Shown: positions 27,601 to 36,590, numbered from the stretch's first letter. The stretch: 64,000 bases of DNA from Flavobacterium sp. SLB02 (GCF_009664855.1 NZ_CP045928.1:2821755-2885754), one strand, 5' to 3'. The notes: generated by a model from the sequence alone, not told the origin. Made by a program: numbers and translations.

Positions 27601-28252
27601 TTTTCTCTAATTCATTCTGAAGTAAAGCACGCTCGTTGAAATCTTTCAAAATTCGGATCAAAAAGACAATCGAAATAACGAAAGCAATTATAAAAGCGAC
27701 AATAATCAGGACAATGCTATAAGTACCGTAACGTTCTGAGTTTTCGTTGCGTACTTTTAAAAGGTTTTGTTCTGTATTTTCAACAGTTTTTATTTGTGCA
27801 CGCAAATCACTCATCATATTTCGACCTTCGGCAAGATCAAATGTAGCGGAGTTTTTTCCGAGACGTTTCTTTACAATTTGATTGTTTAAGTATTTAAAAA
27901 AGTTTTCACGTTGCACTTTTAGCTCCTTTAACTGCATTTGTTGCGACGGATTATCAACCGTAAGTTCAGTTACCTTATCAAAGAAAACTTTCGATTTTGC
28001 TTCGGCATCATTGTATCGGTCTACAAATTGTTCGTCGCCCGTAATCAAATAGCCTCGCATACTGGTTTGTGCCTCAGTAATTATAGCCGAACCTTCGTTC
28101 AGGTTATAAATAACTTCCTGAGTATGGTTTACCCACGAATTACTGTCTAATAAGCTTTTTATACTAAGAAATGAAGCTGTAGAACTGATCATTAGTACCA
28201 ACAATGAGACTAACGAACTGATTAACAAATTTCTTTTAAAATTACTCTTCAT
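24683..28252 (-). CDS. Hybrid sensor histidine kinase with CHASE3-like, HAMP, GAF and three receiver domains
   Basis: A 1189-residue inner-membrane kinase. TM1 is at about 8-31, followed by a periplasmic CHASE3-like helical domain (EAQTSMRGYLITGDEQFVD), TM2 at about 177-199, HAMP, a GAF domain at about 285-440, a long Glu/Gln coiled coil, and HisKA with phospho-His528 in SHELRTPLN. The ATPase part has ILKNLISNAIKF, DTGIG and YGGTGLGLS. Three receivers follow (LLDIELP, ILDMGIP, LLDMMMP; Asp of the third near residue 1118). No Hpt domain is seen. Upstream is a second kinase; downstream are a receiver protein, CheR and CheB. It probably integrates an envelope signal into a branched phosphorelay. 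Confidence 0.93.
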   Translation of the reverse strand: MKSNFKRNLLISSLVSLLVLMISSTASFLSIKSLLDSNSWVNHTQEVIYNLNEGSAIITEAQTSMRGYLITGDEQFVDRYNDAEAKSKVFFDKVTELTVDNPSQQMQLKELKVQRENFFKYLNNQIVKKRLGKNSATFDLAEGRNMMSDLRAQIKTVENTEQNLLKVRNENSERYGTYSIVLIIVAFIIAFVISIVFLIRILKDFNERALLQNELEKKDRETAQRIEAISSIASNISNGNYDIRVDDNKADALGNVGESLNSMGVSLKNSFDLLSQKEWLQTGIANLNNVMLGDKTMQKLSKDVIEFVCQYTNSSAGVLYILEDNELFVSGGYSYIPGKNRERIQKGEGLIGQAIVSGKILELKSLSPDDIQINYALGQIKPTHIVAVPLLDTRVEGAIELASIYGFSDLHLEFLKSVANNIGIAIKSTQNRKRVMELLEETKSQSEELQVQHSELEAINAELEAQTEKLQASEEELRVQQEELEQTNEELSERSVLLEEKNNEIQKKSEALELTTRYKSEFLANMSHELRTPLNSILLLSRLLSENNNKSMVEEEIEFAKVIQSSGNSLLGLIDEILDLSKIEAGKMELEFLDVSTKEITDTLWNLFNQVAKEKGIKFEIISKDAPIVIKTDKMRLEQILKNLISNAIKFTEKGTVSVEIKINTDDDKIICFIVKDTGIGIPLEKQPLIFEAFQQADGSTKRKYGGTGLGLSISRELAKLLRGEIILHSKENEGSSFTLCLPVFGSAVHKINVEKIPPTEFTEVEPDEKAPPKKKYISETIPAEIEDDRDSILPSDKVIMIVEDDINFAKSLLTFTRKKGYKGVVSVRGDYALNFALLYNPVGVLLDIELPIKSGWEVLEELKNHSATKHIPVHIMSSHKLKQESLLKGAVDFLDKPVAFEKIPDVFLRIEHIINKEAQKVLIIEDNPKHAKALAYFLETYNINSEIKSEVSQGLEALNKTEVDCVILDMGIPDKHAYQILDGVKKSPGLENLPVIVFTGKSLSMKEEVKIKKYADSIIVKTAHSYQRMLDEVSLFLHLVEDKKEGKDNKESYKKLNLLNNILHDKKVLIVDDDVRNIYSLTKALEVFKMNVITAFDGKEAIKILEEHDDTDIVLLDMMMPNMDGYETAEKIRSMPKFLNLPLIAVTAKAMTGDREKCIKAGASDYITKPVDIDQLLSLLRVWLYDKI

Positions 28253-28301
28253 GTTTTTTGGTTATAATTATTGGTATTTTAAAGGGAAAATATACTTTTG
28301 T

Positions 28302-29516
28302 TTACTCGTATTTTAGAGGCAGGATAATAATAAAGCTTGCGCCCTGTCCTACCTGACTTTTTGCTGTAATTAATCCATTGTGTTTTTCGATGATTTTTTT
28401 TGCAATTGCCAATCCAATTCCGGTTCCTTCGTAGGACTGGCGATCGTTTAGACTCTGGAAAATAATAAATATCCTGTCGAGATAAATTTCATCAAAACCA
28501 ATTCCGTTATCCTTTACTGTAATTCTGCAAAATTTCCCTTCCGGGGAAGTTGGACTCTCAAACGATTTATCAGAAATGATTTCCGAAGTAATTTCGATTA
28601 AGGGATGTTGAGAGTTTCCGGAGAATTTTAAGGCATTCCCGATCAAATTCTGGAAAACTTGTCGCAACTGACTCGGGATACTATCTATCGTAGGAAGTTC
28701 ATTCGATTTTATAGTGGCGTTTTTTCTTTCGATCAAATAATCAAAATCAGATAAAACTTCCTGCAGCACCACATTCAAATCTGTTACTTCGGGTTTTACC
28801 TGGGATGATAATCTCGAATACGCCAATAAATCGGTAATTAAAGTCTGCATTCTTTCTGCCGATTTTATGGTACGATTTACATAATCAACTGCTTTTGCAT
28901 CATCGGCCAGATAAAGCTCTTTGATGATTTTTATAAAGATCTGAATCTTTCGTATAGGTTCATTTAAATCGTGCGAAACTACCCAGGAAAATTGTTGGAG
29001 TTCGTGATTTTTCATCTCTAATTCTTCGTTTTTCAAAACCAGTTCCCTGGTTCTTTCGGCGATCTTAATTTCGAGATTATCCTGAGCTTCTTTTCTAATG
29101 ATGATTTCTTTAGAAAGAAGTTCTTTCATTCCTTTTAATTCTCTTTGCTGTTCGTATAGTTTTAAAAAGGTTTTTACTTTTAAAATCAGCAAATCACTGT
29201 CAACAGGTTTGGTAATATATTCGACAGCACCGGTTTCATATCCTTTAAAAATATACTTTTTTTCGATGTTAAGCGCTGATAGAAAAATAACAGGAATGTC
29301 TTTGGTTCGTTTATTACCCGAGAGAATTTTTACAACTTCAAAACCGTCAAGTCCAGGCATCTGAACATCCATGATAATCAGGCAATAATCTGTCTTTAAA
29401 ATCTTTTTCAGGGCTTCTTCACCAGACTCGGCAGTATCCACATCAATGTCATGTAGCTCTAATGTTTTCTTCAAAGCAATAATATTTGCCTTTATATCGT
29501 CAACGATTAATACCAT
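28302..29516 (-). CDS. Receiver-histidine kinase hybrid (REC-HisKA-HATPase)
   Basis: A 404-residue cytoplasmic protein with an N-terminal receiver (VLIVDDIKAN; Asp50 in IIMDVQMPG; Lys in YITKPVDS), a coiled-coil linker (QDNLEIKIAERTRELVLKN), HisKA with His182 in SHDLNEPIRKI, and the HATPase boxes (NLIGNALKFS, DNGIGF, GTGIGLAIAKK). There is no transmembrane segment, so it takes input through its receiver. It is the first gene of the minus-strand phosphorelay cluster, 49 bp before the large hybrid kinase. An input from another kinase onto Asp50 is the simplest model. Confidence 0.92.
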   Translation of the reverse strand: MVLIVDDIKANIIALKKTLELHDIDVDTAESGEEALKKILKTDYCLIIMDVQMPGLDGFEVVKILSGNKRTKDIPVIFLSALNIEKKYIFKGYETGAVEYITKPVDSDLLILKVKTFLKLYEQQRELKGMKELLSKEIIIRKEAQDNLEIKIAERTRELVLKNEELEMKNHELQQFSWVVSHDLNEPIRKIQIFIKIIKELYLADDAKAVDYVNRTIKSAERMQTLITDLLAYSRLSSQVKPEVTDLNVVLQEVLSDFDYLIERKNATIKSNELPTIDSIPSQLRQVFQNLIGNALKFSGNSQHPLIEITSEIISDKSFESPTSPEGKFCRITVKDNGIGFDEIYLDRIFIIFQSLNDRQSYEGTGIGLAIAKKIIEKHNGLITAKSQVGQGASFIIILPLKYE

Positions 29517-29817
29517 ACTGGTTGGGGAGTAAAGTTCTATGAATTAAAATTTGTTTTTAGTTTGAAAATCACTTTGAAAAATGTCATAAAAAATAGCTGA
29601 TCCTATTTTTAGATAACGTTAGTCAAACCTTCAAATTTATAAAAAAAAAGAAGACAGCACTTTTATTGAAAATTTAATTAGTTACATAATTCCCATGTTG
29701 AACATTAAAAATATGTAAGGCTTTTTTATTGCGATAATCTTAAATTTCTTTCGGTTAATACATTGAATTATCATTAACTATTTTAGAGTCAGATTAATTG
29801 CTTCAAAATGACATGTT
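29517..29817. other. Divergent intergenic region
   Basis: About 300 bp between the kinase cluster (minus) and the SDR gene (plus). It is AT-rich with no ORF and no repeat of the families seen elsewhere. It must hold promoters for both sides, but I could not identify them with confidence. Confidence 0.5.
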
Positions 29818-30666
29818 ATGAAAAAGATGAAAACATTTCCAGAACAAAAACAAAACCTTCCAGGCAACGAACACCTAATGCGTCCGGAACCTGAAATTAT
29901 ACGAGAAAACTACACAGGAAGCGGAAAACTTTTAGGAAAAGTAGCTTTTATAACCGGTGGAGACAGTGGTATTGGCCGAAGTGTTGCCGTACATTTTGCC
30001 AGAGAAGGAGCTGATATTGCTATTGTTTACCTCAAAGAAGATAAAGATGCTAAAGATACACAAGCCTTAATTGAAAAAGAAGGCCGACAATGTTTGATTA
30101 TTAGCGGAGATTTGAAGGAGGAGAAATTTTGCAAAAGTGCCGTAAAAAAATGCCATACTCATTTTAAAAAAATAAATATTGTGGTGAATAATGCTGCAGT
30201 ACAGTTCCCTCAAACCGAATTGGAAGATATAACCGCAGCGCAGCTTCATAAAACATTCGAAACCAATATTTATCCGTACTTTTATATTACAAAGGCTGCT
30301 CTATCATTGCTAAAAGAAGGTGATACCATAATTAATACAAGTTCAGTCACGGCGTATCGCGGCAGCGAACATCTTGCAGATTACGCCAGTACAAAAGGTG
30401 CCATCGTAAGTTTTACCAGATCATTATCTACCATGCTTGCCAAGAAAAAAATCCGTGTAAACGGAGTCGCTCCAGGCCCAATATGGACTCCGCTTATAGT
30501 AGCGAGTTTCGATACATTATCTGATTTTGGAAAAGACAATCCAATGGAACGAGCCGGTCAACCCTCAGAAGTTGCTCCCGCATACGTATTCCTGGCCGGC
30601 GAAGACAGCAGTTATATCACCGGACAATTTATACATATTAATGGCGGTGAAATGATTGGAGGATAG
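29818..30666 (+). CDS. Short-chain dehydrogenase/reductase (general-stress type)
   Basis: A 282-residue classical SDR. The N-terminal extension (FPEQKQNLPGNEHLMRPEPE) is typical of the YhdF/YdaD-like stress SDRs. The cofactor loop is TGGDSGIGRS, the structural NNAA follows, and the catalytic Ser (NTSSVTAYRG) and YASTK motif are intact. It is an NAD(P)-dependent alcohol/sugar oxidoreductase; substrate unknown. Comparable proteins in other bacteria belong to general-stress or osmotic-stress regulons, which fits its neighbours (PNPOx-like protein, DUF892). The start at 29818 is used; a second ATG lies 9 bases later. The stop abuts a cttag-type repeat. Confidence 0.9.
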   Translation: MKKMKTFPEQKQNLPGNEHLMRPEPEIIRENYTGSGKLLGKVAFITGGDSGIGRSVAVHFAREGADIAIVYLKEDKDAKDTQALIEKEGRQCLIISGDLKEEKFCKSAVKKCHTHFKKINIVVNNAAVQFPQTELEDITAAQLHKTFETNIYPYFYITKAALSLLKEGDTIINTSSVTAYRGSEHLADYASTKGAIVSFTRSLSTMLAKKKIRVNGVAPGPIWTPLIVASFDTLSDFGKDNPMERAGQPSEVAPAYVFLAGEDSSYITGQFIHINGGEMIGG

Positions 30667-30895
30667 TTTTTTTTTAAGATGCTAAGTTGCTAAGTCTCTA
30701 AGTTACTAAGCTTTATTCTTAAATAAATTAATGCACTTAAAAAACAACTTTGCTCCCCATAGCTATTGGGATTGCGAGAGCAAAAAACTCAGCCACTTAG
30801 AGACTTAGCAACTCAGTAACTTAAAAAAATGCGCCTTTGCGCCTTCGCGAGATTAAAAAAATCAGCCACTTAGTAACTCAGTAACTTTAAAAAAA
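30667..30895. repeat. Composite CTTAG / CGCAAAG-type repeat region
   Basis: It starts directly after the SDR stop with aagatgctaagttgctaag, which recurs inverted (cttagagacttagcaact near 30797-30814). A gcgcctttgcgccttcgcga block and another cttagtaactcagtaact block run up to the SemiSWEET start codon. No gene is visible. Confidence 0.75.
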
Positions 30896-31159
30896 ATGAA
30901 CTTAATAGATATTGTTGGACTCTTCGCCGGAACCTGTGTTACAATATCAGTGATTCCGCAGATTATAAAAGTCTGGAAAACTAAAAAAGTGAAACAAATA
31001 TCACTTAAAACCTTTAGCATCCTCACTTTCGGAATTTTGGTTTGGATTATTTACGGCATTTTAAAAAATGATCTGCCTATAATAATTACCAACAGCGTCT
31101 CGTTATGCCTGAATTTGATTATGGTGTATTTTATTATTTATTATGAGAAGGAGAGCTAG
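30896..31159 (+). CDS. SemiSWEET family transporter (PQ-loop protein)
   Basis: An 87-residue, three-helix membrane protein. The PQ motif occurs in VTISVIPQIIKVWKTKKVKQ at the end of helix 1, followed by SLKTFSILTFGILVWIIYG and a third helix. SemiSWEETs work as dimers and move small sugars down gradient. Length and motif match the family. It lies alone between two repeat-rich gaps, and its start codon follows 7-8 As directly after a cttag-type repeat. The substrate is unknown. Confidence 0.88.
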   Translation: MNLIDIVGLFAGTCVTISVIPQIIKVWKTKKVKQISLKTFSILTFGILVWIIYGILKNDLPIIITNSVSLCLNLIMVYFIIYYEKES

Positions 31160-31440
31160 TACTGAATTGCTAAGTTGCTGAGTTTTTTAATCTCGTAAAG
31201 ACGTAAAGGCGCAAAGTTTTTTTAAGTTTATTATTGAAATCCGCGAAAATCTGCGCTTTCGCTAAGCGAATCAGTATCATCCGCGGGCAATCTTAGCCAT
31301 AAAGACACAAGCTTTTTTTTGCCACGAAGGCACTAAGGCACAAAGCTTTTAAGTTTCATCATAAAAACCCGCGTTTTCGCAAAGCGAATCAGTATCATCC
31401 GAGGACTATCTTAAGCGCAATGCTTAACGACATCCCATAA
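31160..31440. repeat. Composite repeat region with a duplicated CGAATCAGTATCATCCG block
   Basis: Blocks seen in order: gctaagttgctgag; ctcgtaaagacgtaaaggcg; gctaagcgaatcagtatcat (near 31261); tgccacgaaggcactaaggc; and a second gcgaatcagtatcatccg copy near 31384. The two cgaatcagtatcat copies are direct repeats about 120 bp apart. No ORF. Confidence 0.75.
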
Positions 31441-31471
31441 AAAAACAGCTCGTAGAAAAGCTGTTTTTTCG
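31441..31471. terminator. Terminator downstream of the HTH regulator gene
   Basis: The arms aaaaacagct and agctgttttt pair around an 8-base loop with T/A-runs on either side. It serves the minus-strand regulator that ends at 31498. Confidence 0.75.
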
Positions 31472-31497
31472 TAAAGAAGTAGTATATATAATGCTTA

Positions 31498-32328
31498 TTA
31501 GCTAGCTAATTTTTGATTGAATGGCTTATATGATAAATGATATTTTTCTTTAAAAATACGTGGCAAATAGTGTCGGCTGGCTAATCCTGCAGCATTTATA
31601 ACTTCAGAAATATTCATGTGTGAAATTCTTTTAATCTCGTTAATTTGTCTTGCTGCCAGATTTACGATAGGATCAAACGTACTCATGTAATTGTAACTAT
31701 GTTGGGCTATCTCCATCTCGATAATCTCTTTTAGTATCAGTTTTTTAATCAGGTTTCTAACAATTCCTTGTTGCGGAAGTGTTTTTAACTCCTGCCATTT
31801 CTGAATTACTTTTAAGCTCTCTGATCCTGTATAAATATAATTTCCCGATTCGTTCATGAATCTTTTCTTTAATTGGGTAATCATTTCAAAATTCTGATCC
31901 CCTTCTCCCCCCGTTGTTGGCATTCCAATTAAAGAGAACTGAATGTGCTTATGACTTTCAAAATACAAAACACTATTGATAACCGATGTATTGCTTAAAA
32001 CTCCAGTTTGATTTTTTTTAATGCTTTTTTTCTCGCCATTAGCACCAAAACTATGGGCTAAGTTTCCGTTTTCGCAATACGCAAAAAGTATCGGAGCAGA
32101 TTTAAAAGCTTCTACACTTAAGGTAATATCCTCATTAAATACAAGGTCAAAATGCATATGAGACATTTTATTTTCAAAACAAACGCCGCTAATAGTTCCT
32201 TTTGCCCATTTCGATTTAATAATCAAATTGTATTCGTTATTATTGGTAATCAATTCGGCGTTAAAACTATCTTTAAGGTTATTAAAAATAGCATTAAATC
32301 CTCCTGTATTTAAGTATAGTTTTTTCAT
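31498..32328 (-). CDS. AraC-like helix-turn-helix regulator
   Basis: The ATG at 32328 (MKKLYLNTGGFNAIFNNLKD) is preferred; a frame 28 codons longer has no support. About 276 residues. A beta-rich N-terminal part shows no recognisable pocket. The C-terminal part (about 215-276) carries EIKRISHMNISEVINAAG and SRHYLPRIFKEKYHLSYKPF, which resembles a single AraC-type HTH, so the DNA-binding region looks shorter than the usual two-HTH domain. The target is unknown. It is isolated by repeats and a terminator. Confidence 0.7.
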   Translation of the reverse strand: MKKLYLNTGGFNAIFNNLKDSFNAELITNNNEYNLIIKSKWAKGTISGVCFENKMSHMHFDLVFNEDITLSVEAFKSAPILFAYCENGNLAHSFGANGEKKSIKKNQTGVLSNTSVINSVLYFESHKHIQFSLIGMPTTGGEGDQNFEMITQLKKRFMNESGNYIYTGSESLKVIQKWQELKTLPQQGIVRNLIKKLILKEIIEMEIAQHSYNYMSTFDPIVNLAARQINEIKRISHMNISEVINAAGLASRHYLPRIFKEKYHLSYKPFNQKLAS

Positions 32329-32513
32329 AATGTTCTGGTTTTTATAAAATGGTTCGTACTTATTTACGTACAAAACCCAACTTTGGTTTTTTATCTTATT
32401 TTGATAATTCAAATTTCAGAAATATTGTTAATCAAACCTTTATACAATTTCAATCAGATATTTCATAATTATTACAAGGGTTGTTTTTACTACTAAGACA
32501 GTTTGTTTTTTTT

Positions 32514-32725
32514 GCCGCGAAGACACTAAGACACAAAGTTTTTTGAACAGGATTATTAAAATTTCACGTAAAGACGCAGAGTCGCAAAGATTTAATCTCT
32601 TTTCTTTGCGACTCTGCGTCTTTGCGCGATTATCTATTAAACATTAATTAAATTCTTTATGCCTTAGTGGTAAGAAAAAAAACTTAGAACCTTAGCAGCT
32701 TAACAACTCAGAAAATCAGAAACTT
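32514..32725. repeat. CGCAAAG hairpin repeat and CTTAG blocks
   Basis: Within the gene-free stretch 32413-32811, a 20-base arm at 32570-32589 (aaagacgcagagtcgcaaag) is the exact reverse complement of 32604-32623, with a 14-base loop. Before it lies tgccgcgaagacactaagac and after it accttagcagcttaacaact-like blocks. No ORF. Confidence 0.8.
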
Positions 32726-32728
32726 ATA

Positions 32729-32772
32729 AAAAAACAAAAGCAGCTGCCCCGGATAAATCCGGAACAACTGCT
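32729..32772 (-). terminator. Terminator of the 112-residue orphan gene
   Basis: On the minus strand a stem from agcagttg and ttccgga to tccgggg and cagctgct is followed by ttttgttttttt, 40 bp after the gene stop. Confidence 0.8.
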
Positions 32773-32811
32773 CCCCAGCAAAATAAAAAAATACTAATCT
32801 ATTTTCTTTTC

Positions 32812-33150
32812 TTATGTAAGTTCATTGATATCGGCGTTTTTCGAATAGTTTGCCTTTGGGATATCTTTAAAAAATTCGGCTTCTTCAAGGTCTGCTGTTG
32901 GGCCATAACCTATTAAATGTGTTCCTTTTATCTGGTCTTTTGTTTCGATTATATACAAAATAGACATATCATCAGGATCACTCATTCCTTCATAACGGTG
33001 ATGCGCTACGATAAAAATTTCATTGGGCTGATAAGCATATTTCGTTTCAGAGTCTAATAAAGTTCCCGCTTCGAATAAAAAATTAGAAGTATATCCTTCG
33101 TCCTGATATTTTTTGATATAATCGGTTTCGTGTTTTTGCTCTTTTTTCAT
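32812..33150 (-). CDS. Small conserved protein of unknown function
   Basis: A 112-residue soluble protein. The pattern YIKKYQDEGYTSNFLFEAG followed by NEIFIVAHHRYEGMSDPDDM and a short ILYIIET strand matches a small Bacteroidota family that databases often mislabel as phosphoribosylpyrophosphate synthetase. There is no PRPP synthetase motif here and the protein is far too short. It is monocistronic with its own terminator and diverges from the PAS kinase gene 219 bp away. The function is unknown. Confidence 0.7.
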   Translation of the reverse strand: MKKEQKHETDYIKKYQDEGYTSNFLFEAGTLLDSETKYAYQPNEIFIVAHHRYEGMSDPDDMSILYIIETKDQIKGTHLIGYGPTADLEEAEFFKDIPKANYSKNADINELT

Positions 33151-33369
33151 GACTTCATTGTATTAAGATTTTTTCAAATCTATTGTTAATTCAAATTTCA
33201 TCATTGATTACAAATAAAATTAACTCAATAGATTTAAAAATTACCTCATTCAAAAAATCAAAAAACAAATCAATAATTAATTTACTAATTTTAACAATTC
33301 TATAAAAAGACCAACTTTAGAAATTATAACTTTTTTACCAATACTTTCTTGTTTTAACCAGAAACAAAA

Positions 33370-36300
33370 ATGACTTTAATGAGTACTAAGAATCATGATT
33401 TTCTTGCCAAAGGAGGCGAAATGGGCGCGCTTACACGTGCTAAAGACTGGAGCAAATCTTCTATAGGTCCTGTTGAATCATGGCCGCAGAGTTTGCGTAC
33501 TACTTTAGGAATACTTTTGAACTCAAAGTTTCCCATGTTCTTATTTTGGGGACCGGATCATATTTGTTTTTATAATGACGCTTATCGTCCCAGCCTCGGG
33601 AATGACGGAAAACATCCTGCTATATTAGGACAAAAAGGCGCCGAATACTGGCCTGAAATCTGGGATTTTATTAAACCTCTAATCGATCAGGTTCTTACTG
33701 AGGGCGAGGCAACCTGGCACGAAGACCAACTTTTACCCATATACAGAAACGGAAAAATGGAAGACGTTTACTGGACCTTTAGTTATAGTCCAGTAAATAA
33801 TGATGAGGGAAAAATAAATGGTGTTCTTGTTATTTGCGATGAAACGACCAACAAAGTCAATATTCGTAAAAATCTGGAAAACAGTAACGAACGTTATCGT
33901 AATAATATATTGCAAACTCCTAATGCCATGTGCATTTTTAGGGGAAAAGATTATGTTGTAGAAATTGCAAACGAACTGATGCTCGAAATTTGGGACCGAA
34001 AAATAGAAGAAGTTATCAACAGACCTGTTTTTGAAGCGCTGCCGGAAGTTGCCGGTCAGGGTTTAGAAGGTGTTTTACTTAACGTTTATGCTACAGGAGA
34101 ACGATTTACTGCTTATGAACTTCCCGTAAAATTAACCCGAAAAGGTAAGATTGTAAACACGTTTATTAATGTCGTTTACGAAGCACTAAAAGAATCAGAT
34201 GGGTCTATTTCAGGGATTGTTGCCATTGCTAATGATGTTACAATACAGGTAATTGCCAGAACGGCTGTTGAAGAAAGCGAAAAGCGATTTAGAAATACCG
34301 TAAAGCAGCTTCCACTTGGGATTGCCATTCTTAAAGGCACTGATCTGATTGTCGAAATGGCCAATGCTACGTATCTTCAGATTATCGATAAAACAGAAGA
34401 CGATATTCTGGATAAACCCGTTTTTGCTACTGTTCCCGAAACTAAGGATACAGTTTATCCGTTGCTTTCAAAAGTGTATGAAGATGGAATTCCTTATTAT
34501 TCAAATGAATTGGAGGTTACTTTAAATCGTTACGGCAAACAGGAAGTTTGTTATTTTAATCTTGTTTTTCATCCTTTAAAAGAAGAAAACAATACTGTGG
34601 GTGTTATTATAGTAACCCACGAAGTTACTGAAGCCGTAAAAGCGCGTTATTTATTGACACAAAGCGAAAAAGCTTTTAGAAATTTAGTAATGGACTCTCC
34701 TATTGCAATGGCTATTTTTAGAGGGAAAGACCATATTATCGAAATGGCGAATAATACCATGATGAAAACCATCTGGCAGAAAAAGAAAAAAGAAACTATT
34801 GGAAAACCTATCATTGAGGTCTTCCCTGAATTATTAGAACAAAAATATCCGGAATTACTGGATCAGGTTATACTGAACAAGAAAATTGTTCGCGAAAACG
34901 AAGCGCTTGCTTATGTAAATGTGAAGGGAAAACTCAAGAAATTTTATCTTGATTATCAGTATACTCCGTTACTCGAAAAAGAAGGAGAAGCTTCGGGCGT
35001 TATGGTTAACGTAAATGATGTAACCTCAAAAGTAGAAGCGCGTAAAAAGGTTGAAGATGCCGAAGAACGCGCAAGATTAGCTGTTGAAATTGCCGAAATT
35101 GCTACCTGGGACGTCAATCTTATCACTCAGGATTTAATATATTCAGAAAACCTTGCTACTATTTTTGGGCATGATAAAACAGTAAAAATAACACGCCCTG
35201 AAATTCGAAATCAAATTCATCCTGACGATCAGCCTGTTTTGGAAGAAGCTTATAAAGTGGCACTTAGAACCAGTATTTACAAATATGAAGCCCGCGTTAT
35301 TAAACCCGATCATTCCATAAGCTGGATAAAAGCACATGGTAAGATCTTTTTTGACGAAGATAAAAATCCTGTAAAAATGCTGGGTACCATAATGGATATT
35401 ACAGACGAAAAAAACAGCCAGCAAACTTTAATCAAAAGCGAAGAAAAATTCAGACTCCTTGCCGACTCTATGCCTCAGCATATCTGGACAAGTGATGCAC
35501 TGGGGAATTTGAATTATTTTAATGAATCTGTTTATACGTATTCCGGAATACCAGTTGATGAAATTGAGAAAAAAGGCTGGCTGCAGATTGTACATCCTGA
35601 AGATCGGGAAGCCAATGTAAATACCTGGATGGAAGCCATAAAAACCGGAAATAACTTTTTATTAGAGCATCGTTTTCGTCGTTATGATGGCGAATACAGG
35701 TGGCAATTAAGCAGGGCAATTGCCCAGAAAGACGAACAGGGAAAAATTCAAATGTGGGTTGGTACCAGTACTGATATTCAGGATCAAAAAGATTTTACCT
35801 CTAAACTTGAAAAAGAGGTTCAGGAACGTACGGCACAACTGGAACTTAAAAATAAGGACCTGATTAATATGAATATCGAACTGCAGTCTTTCGCTTATAT
35901 CTCAAGCCATGACTTGCAGGAACCGCTACGAAAAATTCAGACTTTTGCCAGTCGATTGTCTGATTTAGATGAGCAGAATATTTCGGCGAAAGCCAAAATT
36001 TATTTAAGCCGAATTGAAGTTTCAGCCAAAAGAATGCAAACCTTAATTCAGGATCTTTTAGAATATTCAAGAACCAACTCTGCTGAAAGAATCTTTGTGA
36101 AAACGAATTTAGATGATATTGCAGAGGAAATATTAAGTGATTTCTCAGACCGAATTGAAGAAAAGAATGCTTTTGTTAATTTCCATCCTTTGGGTGAAGC
36201 CACTATTATCCCGTTTCAGTTTAGGCAATTGCTGCATAATCTGGTCGGAAATGCATTAAAATTCTCTAAAAAGAATCTTACTCCTGTAATTGAGATTAGT

Positions 36301-36582
36301 GCGGAAAGAATTAAAGGAAAAAGCATTAATCATGAGCTAAATTATCCTGAAAAGATCTATTATCATCTTAAAATTTCGGATAACGGAATTGGTTTTGAAG
36401 CCGAATACAAGGAGCGTATTTTTGAGGTTTTTAAACGTCTGAATACGGAAAATGAATTTGCAGGAACCGGAATTGGTCTTGCAATTGTAAAAAAGATTGT
36501 AGAAAACCACAAAGGAATTATCACGGCAAGTGGCGAAAAAGGTCAAGGCGCCACTTTTGATATTTACATTCCTGAATTATAA
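33370..36582 (+). CDS. Multi-PAS sensor histidine kinase (cytoplasmic)
   Basis: A 1070-residue protein without transmembrane segments. The N-terminal GPVESWPQSLRTTLGILLNS start is typical of a phytochrome/GAF-adjacent PAS kinase subclass. Several PAS/PAC modules follow (repeating MANxT, xxxEVTE and NDVT units; SGIPVDEIEKKGWLQIVHPE), then a coiled coil (LEKEVQERTAQLELKNKDL), HisKA with His847 in SSHDLQEPLRKI, and HATPase boxes (LLHNLVGNALKFS, DNGIGF, GTGIGLAIVKK). It probably senses an intracellular redox, light or ligand cue. A single-domain response regulator faces it convergently 9 bp downstream and is its likely partner. Confidence 0.9.
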   Translation: MTLMSTKNHDFLAKGGEMGALTRAKDWSKSSIGPVESWPQSLRTTLGILLNSKFPMFLFWGPDHICFYNDAYRPSLGNDGKHPAILGQKGAEYWPEIWDFIKPLIDQVLTEGEATWHEDQLLPIYRNGKMEDVYWTFSYSPVNNDEGKINGVLVICDETTNKVNIRKNLENSNERYRNNILQTPNAMCIFRGKDYVVEIANELMLEIWDRKIEEVINRPVFEALPEVAGQGLEGVLLNVYATGERFTAYELPVKLTRKGKIVNTFINVVYEALKESDGSISGIVAIANDVTIQVIARTAVEESEKRFRNTVKQLPLGIAILKGTDLIVEMANATYLQIIDKTEDDILDKPVFATVPETKDTVYPLLSKVYEDGIPYYSNELEVTLNRYGKQEVCYFNLVFHPLKEENNTVGVIIVTHEVTEAVKARYLLTQSEKAFRNLVMDSPIAMAIFRGKDHIIEMANNTMMKTIWQKKKKETIGKPIIEVFPELLEQKYPELLDQVILNKKIVRENEALAYVNVKGKLKKFYLDYQYTPLLEKEGEASGVMVNVNDVTSKVEARKKVEDAEERARLAVEIAEIATWDVNLITQDLIYSENLATIFGHDKTVKITRPEIRNQIHPDDQPVLEEAYKVALRTSIYKYEARVIKPDHSISWIKAHGKIFFDEDKNPVKMLGTIMDITDEKNSQQTLIKSEEKFRLLADSMPQHIWTSDALGNLNYFNESVYTYSGIPVDEIEKKGWLQIVHPEDREANVNTWMEAIKTGNNFLLEHRFRRYDGEYRWQLSRAIAQKDEQGKIQMWVGTSTDIQDQKDFTSKLEKEVQERTAQLELKNKDLINMNIELQSFAYISSHDLQEPLRKIQTFASRLSDLDEQNISAKAKIYLSRIEVSAKRMQTLIQDLLEYSRTNSAERIFVKTNLDDIAEEILSDFSDRIEEKNAFVNFHPLGEATIIPFQFRQLLHNLVGNALKFSKKNLTPVIEISAERIKGKSINHELNYPEKIYYHLKISDNGIGFEAEYKERIFEVFKRLNTENEFAGTGIGLAIVKKIVENHKGIITASGEKGQGATFDIYIPEL

Positions 36583-36590
36583 TAGTTTCA

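Noticed and set aside
32812..33150. Phosphoribosylpyrophosphate synthetase
   Set aside because: This name is attached to similar short proteins in databases, but the sequence is about one third of the needed length and lacks the PRPP-binding motif.
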